Source of the DNA: Heloderma charlesbogerti
Taxonomy: Eukaryota > Chordata > Lepidosauria > Squamata > Helodermatidae
DNA length: 64,000 nt
Assembly (NCBI GenBank): GCA_026122225.1
Contig: JANEZZ010003061.1
Coordinates: 5,628,501-5,692,500, forward strand
Direction of reading: 5' to 3'
A program made the position numbers and the translations under genes. Below, one piece after another: positions 20,690 through 32,439 of this stretch. The notes beneath the pieces are model-generated. The model was not told the DNA's origin. It ran no database searches and saw only the letters and a program-made list of their open reading frames with translations. Position 1 is the stretch's first letter. The number at the start of each line of letters is the position of its first letter.

Positions 20690-21010
20690 TCTCCAGGGAA
20701 AAAGCCACCTGGACACTAGCCCAGTGGCCGGGAGAGAGAGATCCTACTCAGCAGAGTAAAGATCTGGTCCGTCTGCTGTGACTCCGCCTGTCTTCTCATC
20801 TGCATACGGCTGCAGTGGAAATGGAACCTCACCTGTGAATGAGCTCATTGTCGGGTGGATGCAGCCGGCCTATGCTGAGATTGAGTGCAGTGATTAGGTC
20901 AGGGCTAGTTTGGGAACCTGAAAGAGGTTGACCCCTGGAGATAAATAATCTGCTCCTTCCCAGCTGGGATCGGTTGACTTGGCGACGAGGCTATGAGGGG
21001 GCGGAAAGCT
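20690..21010. promoter_or_regulatory. Candidate PDX1 upstream enhancer
   Basis: This is a repeat-free block 4.8-5.1 kb upstream of the ATG, bracketed by MITE-rich sequence. It contains a CACCTG E-box (20830-20835), the perfect 12-bp palindrome AATGAGCTCATT (20838-20849), gtgattaggtca, and ataaataatc (20941-20950), a forkhead/homeobox-like site. Mammalian PDX1 has conserved Areas I-III 1.6-2.8 kb upstream, bound by FOXA2 among others; repeat insertions here could have pushed a counterpart outward. This is a guess from context; no alignment was run. Confidence 0.35.
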
Positions 21011-21895
21011 GCCCAAAGGACAAAGATCATTTCCCTTACCTGGTCTCGCTCGCTTGCACGCCGTTCTCACTCATTCGCGTCCCCTATTGACTTTACACTC
21101 GTTATCTAACTGCACCTTTCTCTCCAAATTAAGCCCATCTCATGCGGCTCCCGCATCGCATCTGGTTCCTTCGGATGCACCAGGAAAACGAGGGAAGCGA
21201 GGCCGGCAGGACAGGAGAGACGAAAAGAAGGGATGCGCTGGGGCTGCTGGTGGGTGGGGAGAGAGTTTGCCCTCTTCTCTTTTACCCCTCTGCCTTGCTT
21301 GAGCTTCTGCAGCTTCCAGACGATCCCTGCTGCCTTCTCCCAGGAGTCTAAGGCCGAGCCCACCCAGGCATGTAACGCACAGGTGGGCATCCCACGGGCG
21401 GCACAGCGACCTCAGCTGCTCTCCCTGAAGCCCGCAGAGCCCTGGGGAACCCCGCCAGGTTTTACCCACTGATCAGCTCGGTGGCTGGGAACAGGCCGCT
21501 GTTTCTTCACTGCTAATAAGAGCGGGGAAACAGTGATCTTGATCAGGATCGCTGGGGGGCGGGAAGAGGCTTTTACCCAGGGGAGGGGAACTGAGTTGGG
21601 GTGGCGAGCCAGATTCCCTCTCTCCCAGCCCTCCGTGGGCTGGTTGACATCCAGGACTCGGCCACACACCCCGATGCCACAGGATGTGGAACCTCCCCCC
21701 CCCCGCGCCCCCATCATCATACCCTGACACAACGCGCTGGCTAGAGCTTCGGCTGCCGCCTTATGTCAGGACTGTTTCACTCACACCGTGTCATCCCCGA
21801 CGGGGGAAAGCACAGCAGGGACAAAGTGGCCCCAACCAAAAATGCGGCTGGGGTCTCCAGCCAAGTCCTCCTCAGTTGGAAGGGCGAGCAGCATG
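21011..21895. other. GC-rich single-copy segment
   Basis: GC-rich sequence without a recognised repeat. Several overlapping open frames on both strands reflect base composition and show no known domain or splice structure. A poly-C tract lies at about 21694-21705. Confidence 0.4.
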
Positions 21896-21901
21896 CTAAG
21901 G

Positions 21902-22035
21902 GGAATCCCTCTGTTATCTCTGATCATCCATTGGAGATAACAGGGGGATTCCTCTTCCCCTCCCCTCCCCAAGCTTTCTGAGGGCATGGAATCCCCTGTT
22001 ATCTCTGAGTAATGATCAGAGATAAAGCGAATTCC
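21902..22035. repeat. Double hairpin with four related arms
   Basis: ggaatccctctgttatctc (21902-21920) is inverted at 21934-21952 with one mismatch. The word returns at 21988-22005 and, more degraded and inverted, at 22019-22035. Both loops contain a tgatca-like word. The arms include GGGGATTCC-type sequence, which resembles an NF-kappaB site. Confidence 0.8.
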
Positions 22036-22121
22036 CTCACCCTTCCCAAGCCCAAGCCCCCGGTTGAATCCTGGGATGAGGCTTGGACAGGAGATGACCC
22101 ATAGAGGGAGCCTTTGAGTAA

Positions 22122-22206
22122 AATCCAACATAGGTTCTACTTAGTGTAGACCCATTGAAATCTTAAGTTAGTCATGACTTATGTAGGACTTACGTTGGAT
22201 TTTACC
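22122..22206. repeat. Palindromic MITE remnant
   Basis: It begins aaaatccaacataggttcta, has gtgtagacccattgaaatc, and ends gtaggacttacgttggattt. Inverted termini, related to 12388-12472. Confidence 0.55.
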
Positions 22207-22839
22207 CAAAGCCTCCATGGGCCAGATGAGGGATGTCCATGTGCCAGATTAGGCCCACGGGCTAGAGATTCCCCTCCACTGCCTTAACCTTCCCTCCCCC
22301 TCCCCCCCACCCCCAAGATCCCAATGCAATCAAGATAATTGTTTCCCTGCAATTTCAATCAGGATCATGGGGCAGAGGGGAGTATATATATATGTGTGCA
22401 TATATGAGTGTGAGCCACTTGTATGTGTGCTTGTGTGTGGCCCCTGGCATACCATTCATGCCACATGCAGCCCCCTGAAACAAGAGGTTTGTCCACCCCT
22501 GTTGTAACATCACTTGATTTCTCAACGCTCATTTGCAGCTGAATGTTGAACAGATGCTGTGGATAAAGTGAAATGAAAGTTATGTCTGTGATATTAGCTC
22601 TGTGTTGGCTCATCCGATGCAAGCCATCCCTTGATGTTACAGTCAACAAGTGATTATCAGCACACATGTGTGAACTTGACCTGCACTAGTTGCTGAGCTG
22701 AAGTCACAGGTGTCGTGCGCTGGCCCAGAGTGTGACAGAGCTGAAATGAAATTTCTGAAATTTGCCAACTGAATTTTGGAGCAAAAAAAGGAGAAAGATA
22801 TTATAACATGACCGTTTTGATTGGTTAAGTAACTGGATA

Positions 22840-23075
22840 GAGTTTATTTATTTATTTATTTATTTATTTTATTTATTTCATTTCTATACCGCCCAATAGC
22901 CGAAGCTCTCTGGGTGGTTCACAAAAACTAAAACCAAACAACACACAATAAAACAGTTTAAAAAAATATAGAACATTAAAACCACAATATAACAATACAA
23001 CCACAATAAAACCTAGCAGCAGTACAGGAGTTTAAAATAGAGATTTAAAACAGCAAAGATAATAATAATAGAGTT
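22840..23075 (-). mobile_element. LINE 3' tail (L2/CR1-like, reverse)
   Basis: (TTTA)n, then tttctataccgcccaatagc, cgaagctctctgggtggttc and a long A-rich segment. It is the clearest copy of the terminus also seen at 1140, 5850 and 8480. Confidence 0.65.
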
Positions 23076-23392
23076 GATATGAAATTTACTAAGTTCTGTT
23101 CCAAGTTACTTTCAAATACTGATTGTTACTGCATGACAGCTGTGTGATACTGCCACATAAGGACTGCTGCAAGTCAGATACTGCAAAATCTTTGGAAGTC
23201 AAATGTTGAGGCTCGGTATAAAAAATTAATGGAATATTTGCACAGCCAGAGCATTTCTGGAGAATATTCTCCATCAAAATGTGCAGCAGAGAATTTTGAG
23301 GACAATTATTTGGAGCTGCTCTGAGCTGTAAAATGAGGATGCCCTGTTCAAATCCCACATCAGCCATGAACTCACAGACAGTGCAGTTTTTT

Positions 23393-23466
23393 ACCTGTCT
23401 GCTCAGACAAGTAAGCACTACTGAGTTCAATTGTACTTACTCCCAGGTAAGTATAAATTGCAGCCT
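23393..23466. repeat. 'tcccattgag' family TIR repeat
   Basis: It reads acctgtctgctcagacaagt, actgagttcaattgtactta and ctcccaggtaagtataaatt followed by gcagcct. It abuts the 5' end of the LINE at 23471. Confidence 0.5.
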
Positions 23467-23470
23467 ACTC

Positions 23471-26400
23471 ATTGGATCGTCACCTTGCTGTGGTGAGTGG
23501 GTTTGTATGTTCCAATGAACCCTGTGAGCGAAGCCCTCTGGAGTTATGTACTCCCAGCAGGGTCAGCCATGGAGGCAAGGTCAAGAGGGAGGAACCAGAC
23601 AAAGAACGATCCAAGAAAGTCCTCAACAGCAGAAAGGCGGAAGATAACAAGGTGTATGTTACAATGGCTGAGAAGGCGGATGAAGGCTGCAGCAGATAAA
23701 GGATCACCAATTGATATTCATGCCATTGGATTAGAGCCTTTTCTGCGAAGACTGTGTGTTGATCATTGTGCACTGATCTCCACACATAAAACAAATTCAT
23801 GCACAGGCATCTTCCAATCTAAACCCAACCAACCAAAAGTCCCATGGCGATAGGCGAATGGCAATTGGGGCAGGACTGTGAAATCCGGAAGCCCCTAGTC
23901 ATGGACCGGCACATGGGTGGTGGATACAGATTCAGTCGTCCTGACTCAAGGATCGAGGCAGTTGAGTAGTTTGGCAGCTGTATCCACGACTGAGCAGTCC
24001 TATTCAGGATCCACTCTGCTCACCCCGTATGGGGAGGGGGCTAGAAAAGGTGCCCTAAACATAGTCTGCCTCATCTTCTCCCTGACTGGATTACCGCGTC
24101 CAGTGGGGTCACCATTTAGCTGTCGCAAAAGACAAATGAACTTTGGAACATGGAATATACGGACACTGCTGGACAATACAGATAGTGAATGCCCTGAATA
24201 CAGGACTGCCATCATTGCAAGGGAGCTGAGACATTTTAACATTGACATAGCAGCACTCCAAGAAACTCGAAGAGCAGGAGAGGGACAACTGAAGGAAGAA
24301 AAAGGAGGTTACACCTTCTTCTGGAAAGGACTGCCTGAACAAGAACGACAAATACATGGAGTAGGCTTTGCTATTAAAAATGATCTTATGAAGCTCTTGT
24401 CAGAAGTTCCTACTGGCATTAACGAACGACTCTCAACCCTCCGAATAAAACTCGCCAAAAACCAGCAGGCAACTATTCTAAGTGCCTATGCACCAACATT
24501 AGATGCTGATGAAGACATCAAAGAAAATGTTTACTCCCAACTGGACACCATCTTATCAGAGATACCTAAGGAGGATAAAATCATCCTCCTGGGCGATTTC
24601 AATGCAAGAGTTGGGCGTGATTTTGATTTGTGGCCAGGGACCATTGGGAAAGAAGGAGTCGGCAATAGCAACCAGAATGGAATTCTACTTCTGACTAAAT
24701 GTGCAGAGCATAATCTTGTCATTACCAACACACTTTTTCATCAGAAAAATAAATTTAAAACATCATGGAAGCACCCTCGGTCGAAGCACTGGCATCTTCT
24801 AGATTACGTAATTGTCCGTGCCAGAGATTGCTGCGATGTACTCCTCACTAGAGCCATGATGAGTGCTGACGACTGCTGGACAGACCACCAATTAATTCGT
24901 TCCATGATGGCCATTAAGATTGTCCCTCACCGTAGGCTCCAAGGAAGAAAACCAAGGCGTAAAATGAACACCCAAGCCCTTCAAGACCCTATTAAGCGAG
25001 CCTGCTTTCAAACAACCCTCAAGGAACATCTACCTATGGAAACCCCTGAAAATGTCGAGGAACACTGGAATAAACTGAAGACTTCCATTATCGCAGCCTG
25101 TGAACAAACTATCGGATACCAAACTAAGAAACATCAGGACTGGTTTGATGAGAATGATAGGGAGATTGAACATATTATTGATAAGAAAAGGAAAGCTTTC
25201 CAAATATGGCAAAAAGACATCAACTGTGCCGCTAAGAAAAAAATCTATGCCAGTGCAAAGGCTGAGGTCCAAAGAAGAACTAGAGAACTTAAGAACACCT
25301 GGTGGATAAAGAAAGCTCAAGAAATCCAGCATTTTGCAGATGCCCATGATGCACAGGGCTTTTTTAATGCCACAAAGGCCATCTACGGACCGACAAACCA
25401 TGGTACAAACCCCTTACGCTCAATAGATGGTGCCGAACTTCTATAGGACAAGGAGTCTATTGCACTGCATTGGAAAGAGCATTACCACAACCTCCTTAAC
25501 TGTAACTCTATTGTGGCTGATGAGGTTTTCTCACAAATCACACAAAAACAAACCAGAGATGAGCTTGCAGTATCCCCTAGTTTGGAAGAAGTCAGTAAAG
25601 CCATTAACCAAATGAAAAATAATAAAGCTAGTGGACCCAGTGGGATCCCTGTTGAAGTCTTTAAAGAAGGTGGGCCTGAAGCTACACAACAGCTTCACAA
25701 GCTCATTGAAAAAATCTGGATGAAGGAGGAGATCCCAGCAGACTTCAGGGATGCCATAATTATCACTCTCTTTAAAAAGGGTCATAGAACAGATTGTGGA
25801 AACTATCGAGGCATCTCCCTTCTAGCTATGGCAGGCAAAATCCTGGCAAGGATACTTGCAAACTGCCTATCTCAGAAGACATCCTCCCTGAATCCCAAAA
25901 TGGCTTCCGCCCTTCCAGGACTTCACTGCACGACAGCTCCAAGAAAAATGCAGAGAGCAAAACCAACCCCTGTACATAGCGTTTATTGATCTACAGGTCT
26001 TCACTGCTGTAAATTGTACTGCTCTCTGGACCATCCTTCTGAAAACCGGATGCCCTAATAAATTTGTGAACATCTTGCAGCTCCTCCATGATGACATGAT
26101 GGCAACAATCTTGGATAACAATGGCTCTCAAAGTGATCCATTCAAAGTGGGATCAGGCGTTAAACAGGGATGCATCATTGCTCCAACCTTATTCGCTATC
26201 TTCATCACTATGATTCTATGCCTTGTTGAAGGGAAACTTCCCACTGGTGTAGAAATCATATATCGAACAGATGGAAAACTTTTTAATCTCAGTAGGCTGA
26301 AAGCAAAAAGTAAGGTAATTACATCCTCTGTCATAGAACTTCAATATGCTGATGATAACGTAATCTGCGCACATTCAGAGGAAAATCTCCAAACTATCCT

Positions 26401-27560
26401 AAACATCTTCGCAGAAGCATATGAAAAGCTCGGCCTCTCGCTTAACATCAAAAAAACCCAAGTGCTTTACCAGCAAGCACAAACCAATCCCTCTGTAGCG
26501 CCATCAATCCAGCTTAATGGTGTGATGCTGGAAATGTCGATCACTTTTCTTATCTTGGCAGCCATCTCTCCACAAAAGCCGACATCGACGCTGAAATTCA
26601 GCATCGCCTGAGCTCTGTGACTGTAGCATTCTCCCGAATGAAGCGTAGAGTGTTCGAGGATCGGGACATTCGCAGGGAGACCAAAATGCTTGTTTACAAA
26701 GCCATTGTACTACCAACCTTACTGTATGCCTGTGAAACATGGACCATCTATAAACGCCACTCCCAACTTCTCGAAAAATTCCACCAACGCTGCCTCCGAA
26801 AAATTCTGCAAATTACTTGGGAAGACAGACAGACTAATGTGAGCATACTGGAAGAAGCAAAGACCACTAGCGTTGAAACAATGATTCTCCAACATCAACT
26901 TCGCTGGATCGGCCATGTTGTTCGAATGCCTGATTATCGTCTTCCAAAGCAGTTACTCTATTCCCAACTTATGAATGGAAAACGGAATATTGGTGGACAG
27001 CAAAAGAGATTTAAAGATGTTCTTAAAGCTAATCTAAAAAAATGTAACATAAGCATTGAGAACTGGGAAGCTCTAACTCATGAGCGTTCCAACTGGAGGT
27101 CAGCCTATATTAAAGGCGCTATGGACTTTGAAGAAGCACGAGTACAGAGCGAAAGGGAGAAACGAGCTCAGCGGAAGGCACGTCAAGCAAACCCTCACCG
27201 TGACCGCCTTCCACCTGGAAACCTATGTCCTCACTGTGGGAGGCTGTGTGGATCCAGAATCGGCCTTTACAGCCACCTGCAGACCCACTGCTAGAGATTA
27301 ATGTGTTGATTGACCTATCTTCTATGAATCTGTCTAATCCTTTTAAAGAGTTATCTATATAGACTCTATCTTTGGAAGACAATCTTACTCGGTCACGAGT
27401 GATCGCTGTGACATTGCAGCCTATATGTTCTCTCATTCCCCTCTCTGCAATACAGGGATAATAGTGCTGGACTACTTTTCAGGGCTGTTGTACAGACAGC
27501 TAAGTTAATGGTTATTAAATGCTCTGAGCAACTTAATTTACAGTATAAATACTAATTATT
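23471..27560 (+). mobile_element. Near-complete APE-type LINE (I-superfamily/Vingi-like)
   Basis: The probable 5' UTR begins ggatcgtcaccttgctgtgg. A long interrupted ORF2 occupies 23917-27294 and is followed by about 270 bp of 3' UTR. The 4.1-kb length suggests little or no 5' truncation. ORF2 has an N-terminal AP endonuclease, a reverse transcriptase and a terminal zinc finger. The clade is inferred from the terminal zinc finger and the endonuclease opening FGTWNIRTL; Vingi-like is my best guess, not a search result. Exact ends and target duplication were not resolved. It differs clearly from the BovB/RTE copies. Confidence 0.8.
23917..27294 (+). pseudogene. LINE ORF2 (endonuclease-reverse transcriptase-zinc finger), broken
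   Basis: The frame opens at 23917 and the endonuclease core starts at FGTWNIRTLLDN near 24138. Endonuclease motifs are LQETR, SAYAPT, LLGDFNARVG and the terminal TDHQL. Reverse-transcriptase motifs include NNKASGPSGIP, NYRGISLL, GVKQGC and the catalytic QYADDNV. The C-terminus has CETWTIYKRH, RWIGHVVRMP and the C2H2/C2HC finger CPHCGRLCGS followed by SHLQTHC and a stop. Breaks: one stop at 25444-25446, a frame change near 25890-25920 (before the NGFRPS block) with return to another frame by 26066, and a further shift near 26530-26610. Few breaks over about 1,125 codons suggests a fairly recent insertion. Retrotransposition in cis would have used this protein; it is not functional as written. 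Confidence 0.85.
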
Positions 27561-27667
27561 ATTCCTTCTTCTGTGTCATCTGTTACCAGTTCAGTAGATT
27601 TTAAGCACTCTGGAGGTGGAGAGGTGCTGCTTCTGTGTTGTACACAATGTCCAGCACATTGCTAGCA

Positions 27668-27686
27668 TGTGTGTGTGTGTGTGTGT
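27668..27686. repeat. (GT)n microsatellite
   Basis: About nine GT units. Confidence 0.9.
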
Positions 27687-27957
27687 ATACACAGTAGCAG
27701 TAAGTAAAGAGGGAGAAATGCCCTTTATGGTTACTTCTCATCTTGTTTTTATGGCTTATTGTTTGGCTTGTGTGGGTATTATGGGGGCTTTGCTGCTGTC
27801 AGTTGTCTCCCATCAATGCCCAAGTTATATCAAAACACATCACAGAACAGAGCAGCAGTTATGACAACACCAGGGAACCACCATCACTTTCTCTGCCAAC
27901 ATCTTCCCTTTGCTGGACTAGGCTATTCACTCATTTTAATGTTATTTATTTACTGAA

Positions 27958-28088
27958 TGCAACCTTCCCCAACCTGGTCCTCTCACCCACTGTGTTGGAC
28001 TACAATTCCCGTAATCTACAACCATGCTGGCTTGGAATGATGGGAAGAGTAGTCCAACACATGGGGGGGTCAGATTGGGGGAGGCTGA
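27958..28088. mobile_element. Foldback hAT-like MITE ('tggtgccctccag' family)
   Basis: It begins gcaaccttccccaacctggt, has gttggactacaattcccgta, and returns agagtagtccaacacatgg and agattgggggaggctg. Only weak flanking duplication (5 of 8) is visible. Confidence 0.65.
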
Positions 28089-28170
28089 TGTAATGTATAT
28101 CCCGCTTTTCAACTGTGAGGTCATTAAAGCATCTTACAACATTTAAAAATACAGTTTTAACTATTTCATG

Positions 28171-28192
28171 CACAAACACACACACACACACA
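28171..28192. repeat. (CA)n microsatellite
   Basis: About ten CA units with one interruption. Confidence 0.9.
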
Positions 28193-28401
28193 ATTCCCCA
28201 AACCGTAGCCCTCATGTGATGGGTTAACCCCTCCCCAACATTCTATGATTACCCCCACTACCACCCCTTTGTAACCAATTAAAGAAAACCCACCACACCC
28301 AGTGGTGTAGTGGTAAATTTTGAAGGCAGGCAGTTATCATGACAGTCCCTATGGTCACACCTTCAAGGGGAGCCCAACAATGCAGATAACTGTGTTGATC
28401 T

Positions 28402-28424
28402 ATGTGTGTGTGTGTGTGTGTGTG
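28402..28424. repeat. (GT)n microsatellite
   Basis: About eleven GT units. Confidence 0.9.
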
Positions 28425-28484
28425 CGTGCATGTGAAAGAGTGCAGGGTAGCTCACAACAATATAGCATTGCTGAGGAAATCCCC

Positions 28485-28690
28485 CCCCCCAGCTGTGGTG
28501 GGGCTGTGAATCCATTCTGGGTTTCAGTCAGAACCAGCCAGAACTCTAAAGGAGCTACCCAAGGTGCTGAACTCTACCCCTGAATCAGCATCTTGGATAG
28601 CTTCTTTAGAATTCTGGCTGGTTCTGACTGAAACCCAGAATGGATCCACAGCCCCACTGAAATCGGAGTCACCAGGCTCCAGTTGCAGGG
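28485..28690. mobile_element. Damaged copy of the CAGTGGAGGCTGG hAT MITE
   Basis: The inner arms gggctgtgaatccattctgg with tttcagtcagaaccagccag and their complements are preserved around a ggtgctgaactctacccctg centre. Both termini are degraded, with poly-C on the left, so no duplication can be read. Confidence 0.75.
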
Positions 28691-28860
28691 CGGTAGATGA
28701 CATCATCCCCCCTGCTAATTAAAACATCCTGGAGCTTCCACCCTGTGAGCCCTGGCTCCTCTAAGCCACTGCCCACGCCATAATCTGCTCCACTCCAAAA
28801 TACTCTTTCCAGACATAAGCTGTTGTACATGAAAGGAAATCAATGAATCAGGTAGCCATT

Positions 28861-31800
28861 TGTTGTTGTTCAGTCATTCAGTCGTGTCCGACTCTTCGTG
28901 ACCCCATGGACCATAGCACGCCAGGCCTTCCTGTCCTGCACTCTCTCCCGGAGCGTGCTCAAGTCCATATTCATTGCATCAGTGATGCTATCTAGCCATC
29001 TCATCCTCTGCCGTCCCCTTCTCCTTTTGCCTTCAATCTTTCCCAGCATCAGGGTCTTTTCCAGAGAGTTTTCTCTTCGCATTAGGTGGCCAAAATATTT
29101 GAGCTTCAGCTTCAGGATCTGTCCTTCCAATGAGCACTCAGGGTTGATTTCCTTTAGGATGGACTGATTTGACCTCCTTGAAGTCCAGGGGACTCGTAAG
29201 AGTCTTCTCCAGCACCACAGTTGGAAAGCATCAATTCTTCGGTGCTCAGCCTTCCTTATAGTCCAGCTCTCACAGCTGTACGTTACTACTGGGAAAACCA
29301 TAGCTTTGATTAGATGGACCTTTGTCGGCAAGGTGATGTCTCTGCTTCTTACTATGCTGTCTAGGTTTGCCATAGCTTTCCTCCCAAGGAGCAAGTGTCT
29401 TTTAATTTCATGGCTACAGTCACCGTCTGCGGTGATCTTCGAGCCCAAGAAAATAAAATCTGTCACTGCTTCCATTTCTTCCCTTTCTATATGCCAGGAA
29501 GTGATGGGGCCAGATGCCATGATCTTCGTTTTTTTAATGTTGACTTTCAAACCAGCTTTTGCACTCTCCACTTCCACCCTCAACAAGAGGCTCTTTAGAT
29601 CCTCTTCACTTTCTGCCATTAGGGTGGTATCATCTACATATCTGAGGTTGTTGATAATTCTCCTGGCAATCTTAATTCCGACCTGTGATTCATCCAACCT
29701 GGCGTTTCTCATGATGTACTCTGCATATAAGTTAAATAAGCAGGGCGACAATATGCAGCCTTGTCGTACCCCTTTCCCAATTTTGAACCACTCGGTTGTT
29801 CCATGTCTGGTTCTTACTGTTGCTTCTTGACCCTCGTACAGGTTTGTCAGGAGACAGGTAAGGTGGTCTGGTACTCCCATCTCTTTAAGAATTTGCCACA
29901 GTTTGTTGTGATACACAATCAAAGGCTTTAGCGTAGTCAATGAAGCAGAAATAGACATTTTTCTGAAATTCTCTTGCTTTCTCCGTGATGCAGCGAATGT
30001 TGGCGATTTGATCTCTAGTTCCTCTGCCTCTTCGAAACCCAGCTTGTACTTCCAGTAGTTCTCGGTTCGCATAGTGCTGAAGCCTAGCTTGTAGGATTTT
30101 GAGCATCACCTTGCTGGCATGTGAAATGAGCGCAATTGTGTGGTAGTTTGAACACTCTTTGGCATTGCCCTTCTTTGGAATTGGAATGTAAACTGACCTT
30201 TTCCAGTCTTGTGGCCACTGTTGAGTGTTCCAAATGTGTTGGCATATTGAGTGCAGCACTTTAACAGCATCATCTTTTGGGATTTTAAGTAGCTCAGCTG
30301 GAAGACTGTCATCTCCGCTAGCTTTGTTGTTACTAATGCTTCCTAAGGCCCACTTGACTTCACTCTCTAGGATGTCCGGCTCAAGTTCAGTGACCGCACT
30401 ATCATGGCTATCAGGGACATGCAGATCTTTCCTGTATAGTTCTTCTGTGTATTCTTTCCACCTCTTCTTAATCTCATCTGCTTCTGTGAGGTCCCTGCCT
30501 TCTTTGTCCTTTATCATGCCCGTCTTGGCACAAAACGTTCCCTTGAGATCTCCGATTTTCTTGAAGAGATCTCTAGTCTTTCCCATTCTGTTGTTTTCCT
30601 TGATTTCTTTGCATTGTTCATTTAAGAAGGCCTTCTTGTCTCTCCTTGCTATTCTCTGGAACTCTGCATTCGGTTGGATATATCTTCCCCTTTCTCCCTT
30701 GCTTTTCGCTTCCCTTCTTTTCTCAGCTACTTGTAAAGCCTCATCAGGCAGCCACTTGGCTTTCTTGCATTTCTTTTTCTTTGGGATGGATTTCGTTGCT
30801 GCCTCCTGAACAATGTTACAGGCCTCCGTCCATAGTTCCTCAGGCACTCTGTCTATCAGGTCTAATCCCTGAAATCTATTCCTCACCTCCACTGTATATT
30901 CATAAGGGATATGATTTAGGTCATACCTGAATGGTTTAGTGGTTTTCCCTACGTTCTTCAATTTCACCTGAAATTTTGCAATAAGAAGCTCATGATCTGA
31001 GCCACAGTCAGCTCCGGTCTTGTTTTGACTGACTGTATAGAGCTTGTCCATCTTTGGCTGCAAAGGACATAATCAATCTGATTTCGATATTGACCATCTG
31101 GTGATGTCCATGTGTAGAGTCGCCTCTTGTGCTGTTGGAAAAGAGTGTTTGCTATGAGCAGCGTGTTCTCTTGGCAAAACTCTATTAGCCTTTGTCCTGC
31201 TTCATTTTGTACACCAAGGCCATGCTTGCCTGTTATCCTGGTGATTTCTTGACTTCCTACTTTAGCATTCCAATCCCCTATGAAGAAGAGGACATCTTTT
31301 TTTGGTGTTAGTTCTAGAAGGTGTTGTAGGTCTTCATAGAACTGATCAACCTCAGCTTCTTCAGCCTCAGTGGTTGGGGCATAGACTTGAATTACTGTGA
31401 TGTTGAATGGTTTGCCTTGGATTCGTACTGAGATCATTCTATTGTTTTTAAGATTGTACCCAGTACTGCTTTTCCCACCCTTTTGTTGACTATGAGTGCT
31501 ACTCCATTTCTTCTAAGGGATTCTTGCCCACAATAGTAGATATGATGGTCACCTGAATTAAATTCGCCCATGCCTGTCCATTTTAGTTCACTGATTCCCA
31601 AGATGTCGATGTTCAATCTTGCCATCTCATGTTTGACCACCTCCAGCTTACCTTGATTCATTGATCTGACATTCCAGGTTCCTAAACAATATTGTTCTTT
31701 ACAGCATCGGATTTTCTTTTCACCACCAGACACATCCACAGCTGAGTGTCCTTTCGGCTTTGGCCCAGCCGCTTCACTCTTTCTGGCACTACTTGGAAAT

Positions 31801-31920
31801 TCCCTCTGCTCTTCCCCAGTAGTATATTGGACACCTTCCGACCTGAGGGGCTCATCTTCTGGCGTCATCTCTTTTAGCCTTGTGATACGTTCCATGGGGT
31901 TTTCTTGGCAAGAATACTGG
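28861..31920 (-). mobile_element. BovB (RTE) LINE, about 3.06 kb
   Basis: The 3' end (28861) opens with the BovB terminus tgttgttgttcagtc and gtgtccgactcttcgtgacc. The 5' side ends at ttcttggcaagaatactgg, about 90 bp short of the copy at 48791-52010, so it is slightly 5'-truncated. Possible short duplication gccat on both sides. Known biology: BovB occurs in squamates and ruminants with a patchy, horizontally acquired distribution. The plus-strand frames across it are antisense shadows. Confidence 0.92.
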
Positions 31921-31931
31921 CGCCATAGCAC
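28870..31931 (-). pseudogene. BovB ORF2 (AP endonuclease-reverse transcriptase), frameshifted
   Basis: Four minus-strand frames read in order: 31931-31434 (endonuclease start, LGTWNVRSMNQGKL, ISELKWTG), 31437-30964 (VYAPTTEAEE, FIGDWNAKVG, LYTWTSPDGQYRNQIDYVL), 31063-29885 (GSDHELL, NKASGDD, the finger motifs) and 30072-28870 (RQGCILSPCLFNLYAE, catalytic RYVDDTTLM, GCESWTIRKAE-like and the end HGVTKSRTRLND). Comparison with 48791-52010 locates the breaks as small deletions: one base near 31468 (taccccag to tacccag), one near 31016, and two near 29913 (gatccacacaat to gatacacaat). Three lesions in 3 kb mark a young copy. It encodes the machinery for target-primed reverse transcription but is not intact. 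Confidence 0.9.
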
Positions 31932-31977
31932 ATTTTATTTAGACTATTTCCCCCCTCCTGTGAAATGTGACATTATT

Positions 31978-32225
31978 ATTCATAAAGATATAAGAAGAAT
32001 GCTCCTGGATCAGAACAAGGGACCATCATCTAGTCCAGCACTTCAGCATCCCTTTTCCAGCAGTAGCTAACCCCTGTGAGGCCCACAAGCAGGACATGAA
32101 GGCACCCCCACTGTATGCACGCCCTTCCCCCCAGGAATTGGTACTTAAAGTCATAATGTCTTGGTTGGTAGATACATTCCTGGGAGATAGGTCTAATCTC
32201 CTTTTAAAGTCATTTAGCAATCATC
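31978..32225 (-). mobile_element. CR1-like LINE 3' end (reverse)
   Basis: It reads gatataagaagaatgctcct, ggatcagaacaagggaccat and catctagtccagca, then cctgtgaggcccacaagcag. It matches the 44594-45150 copy with more divergence. The downstream part of the same copy seems to resume at about 32690-32850. Confidence 0.65.
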
Positions 32226-32439
32226 AAACCTTTTTCAGCCAAAGGGCCTAATTCATTTCCAGAGAAGCGGGGGTGGGGTGCTACATTCCAGCAGTGGGTG
32301 GGGCTGAAGGCAAAAGGGGGTTGGCCAAAGGCAAAAGGGGCATTGCCATTATGAAAGCAGATGTCCTCCATTGCTCCAGAGGACAGGACTGGATGGAATG
32401 TGTGGAAATTGCAGGGAAATTTGATTTTGGCTACACATT

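Noticed and set aside
21106..21732. Several 80-110 codon frames in the GC-rich segment
   Set aside because: Frames open on both strands at once, with no domain or splice structure; a composition effect.
29306..30809. Plus-strand frames of 174 and 194 codons across BovB
   Set aside because: Antisense shadows of BovB ORF2; the same frames appear over the 48791-52010 copy.
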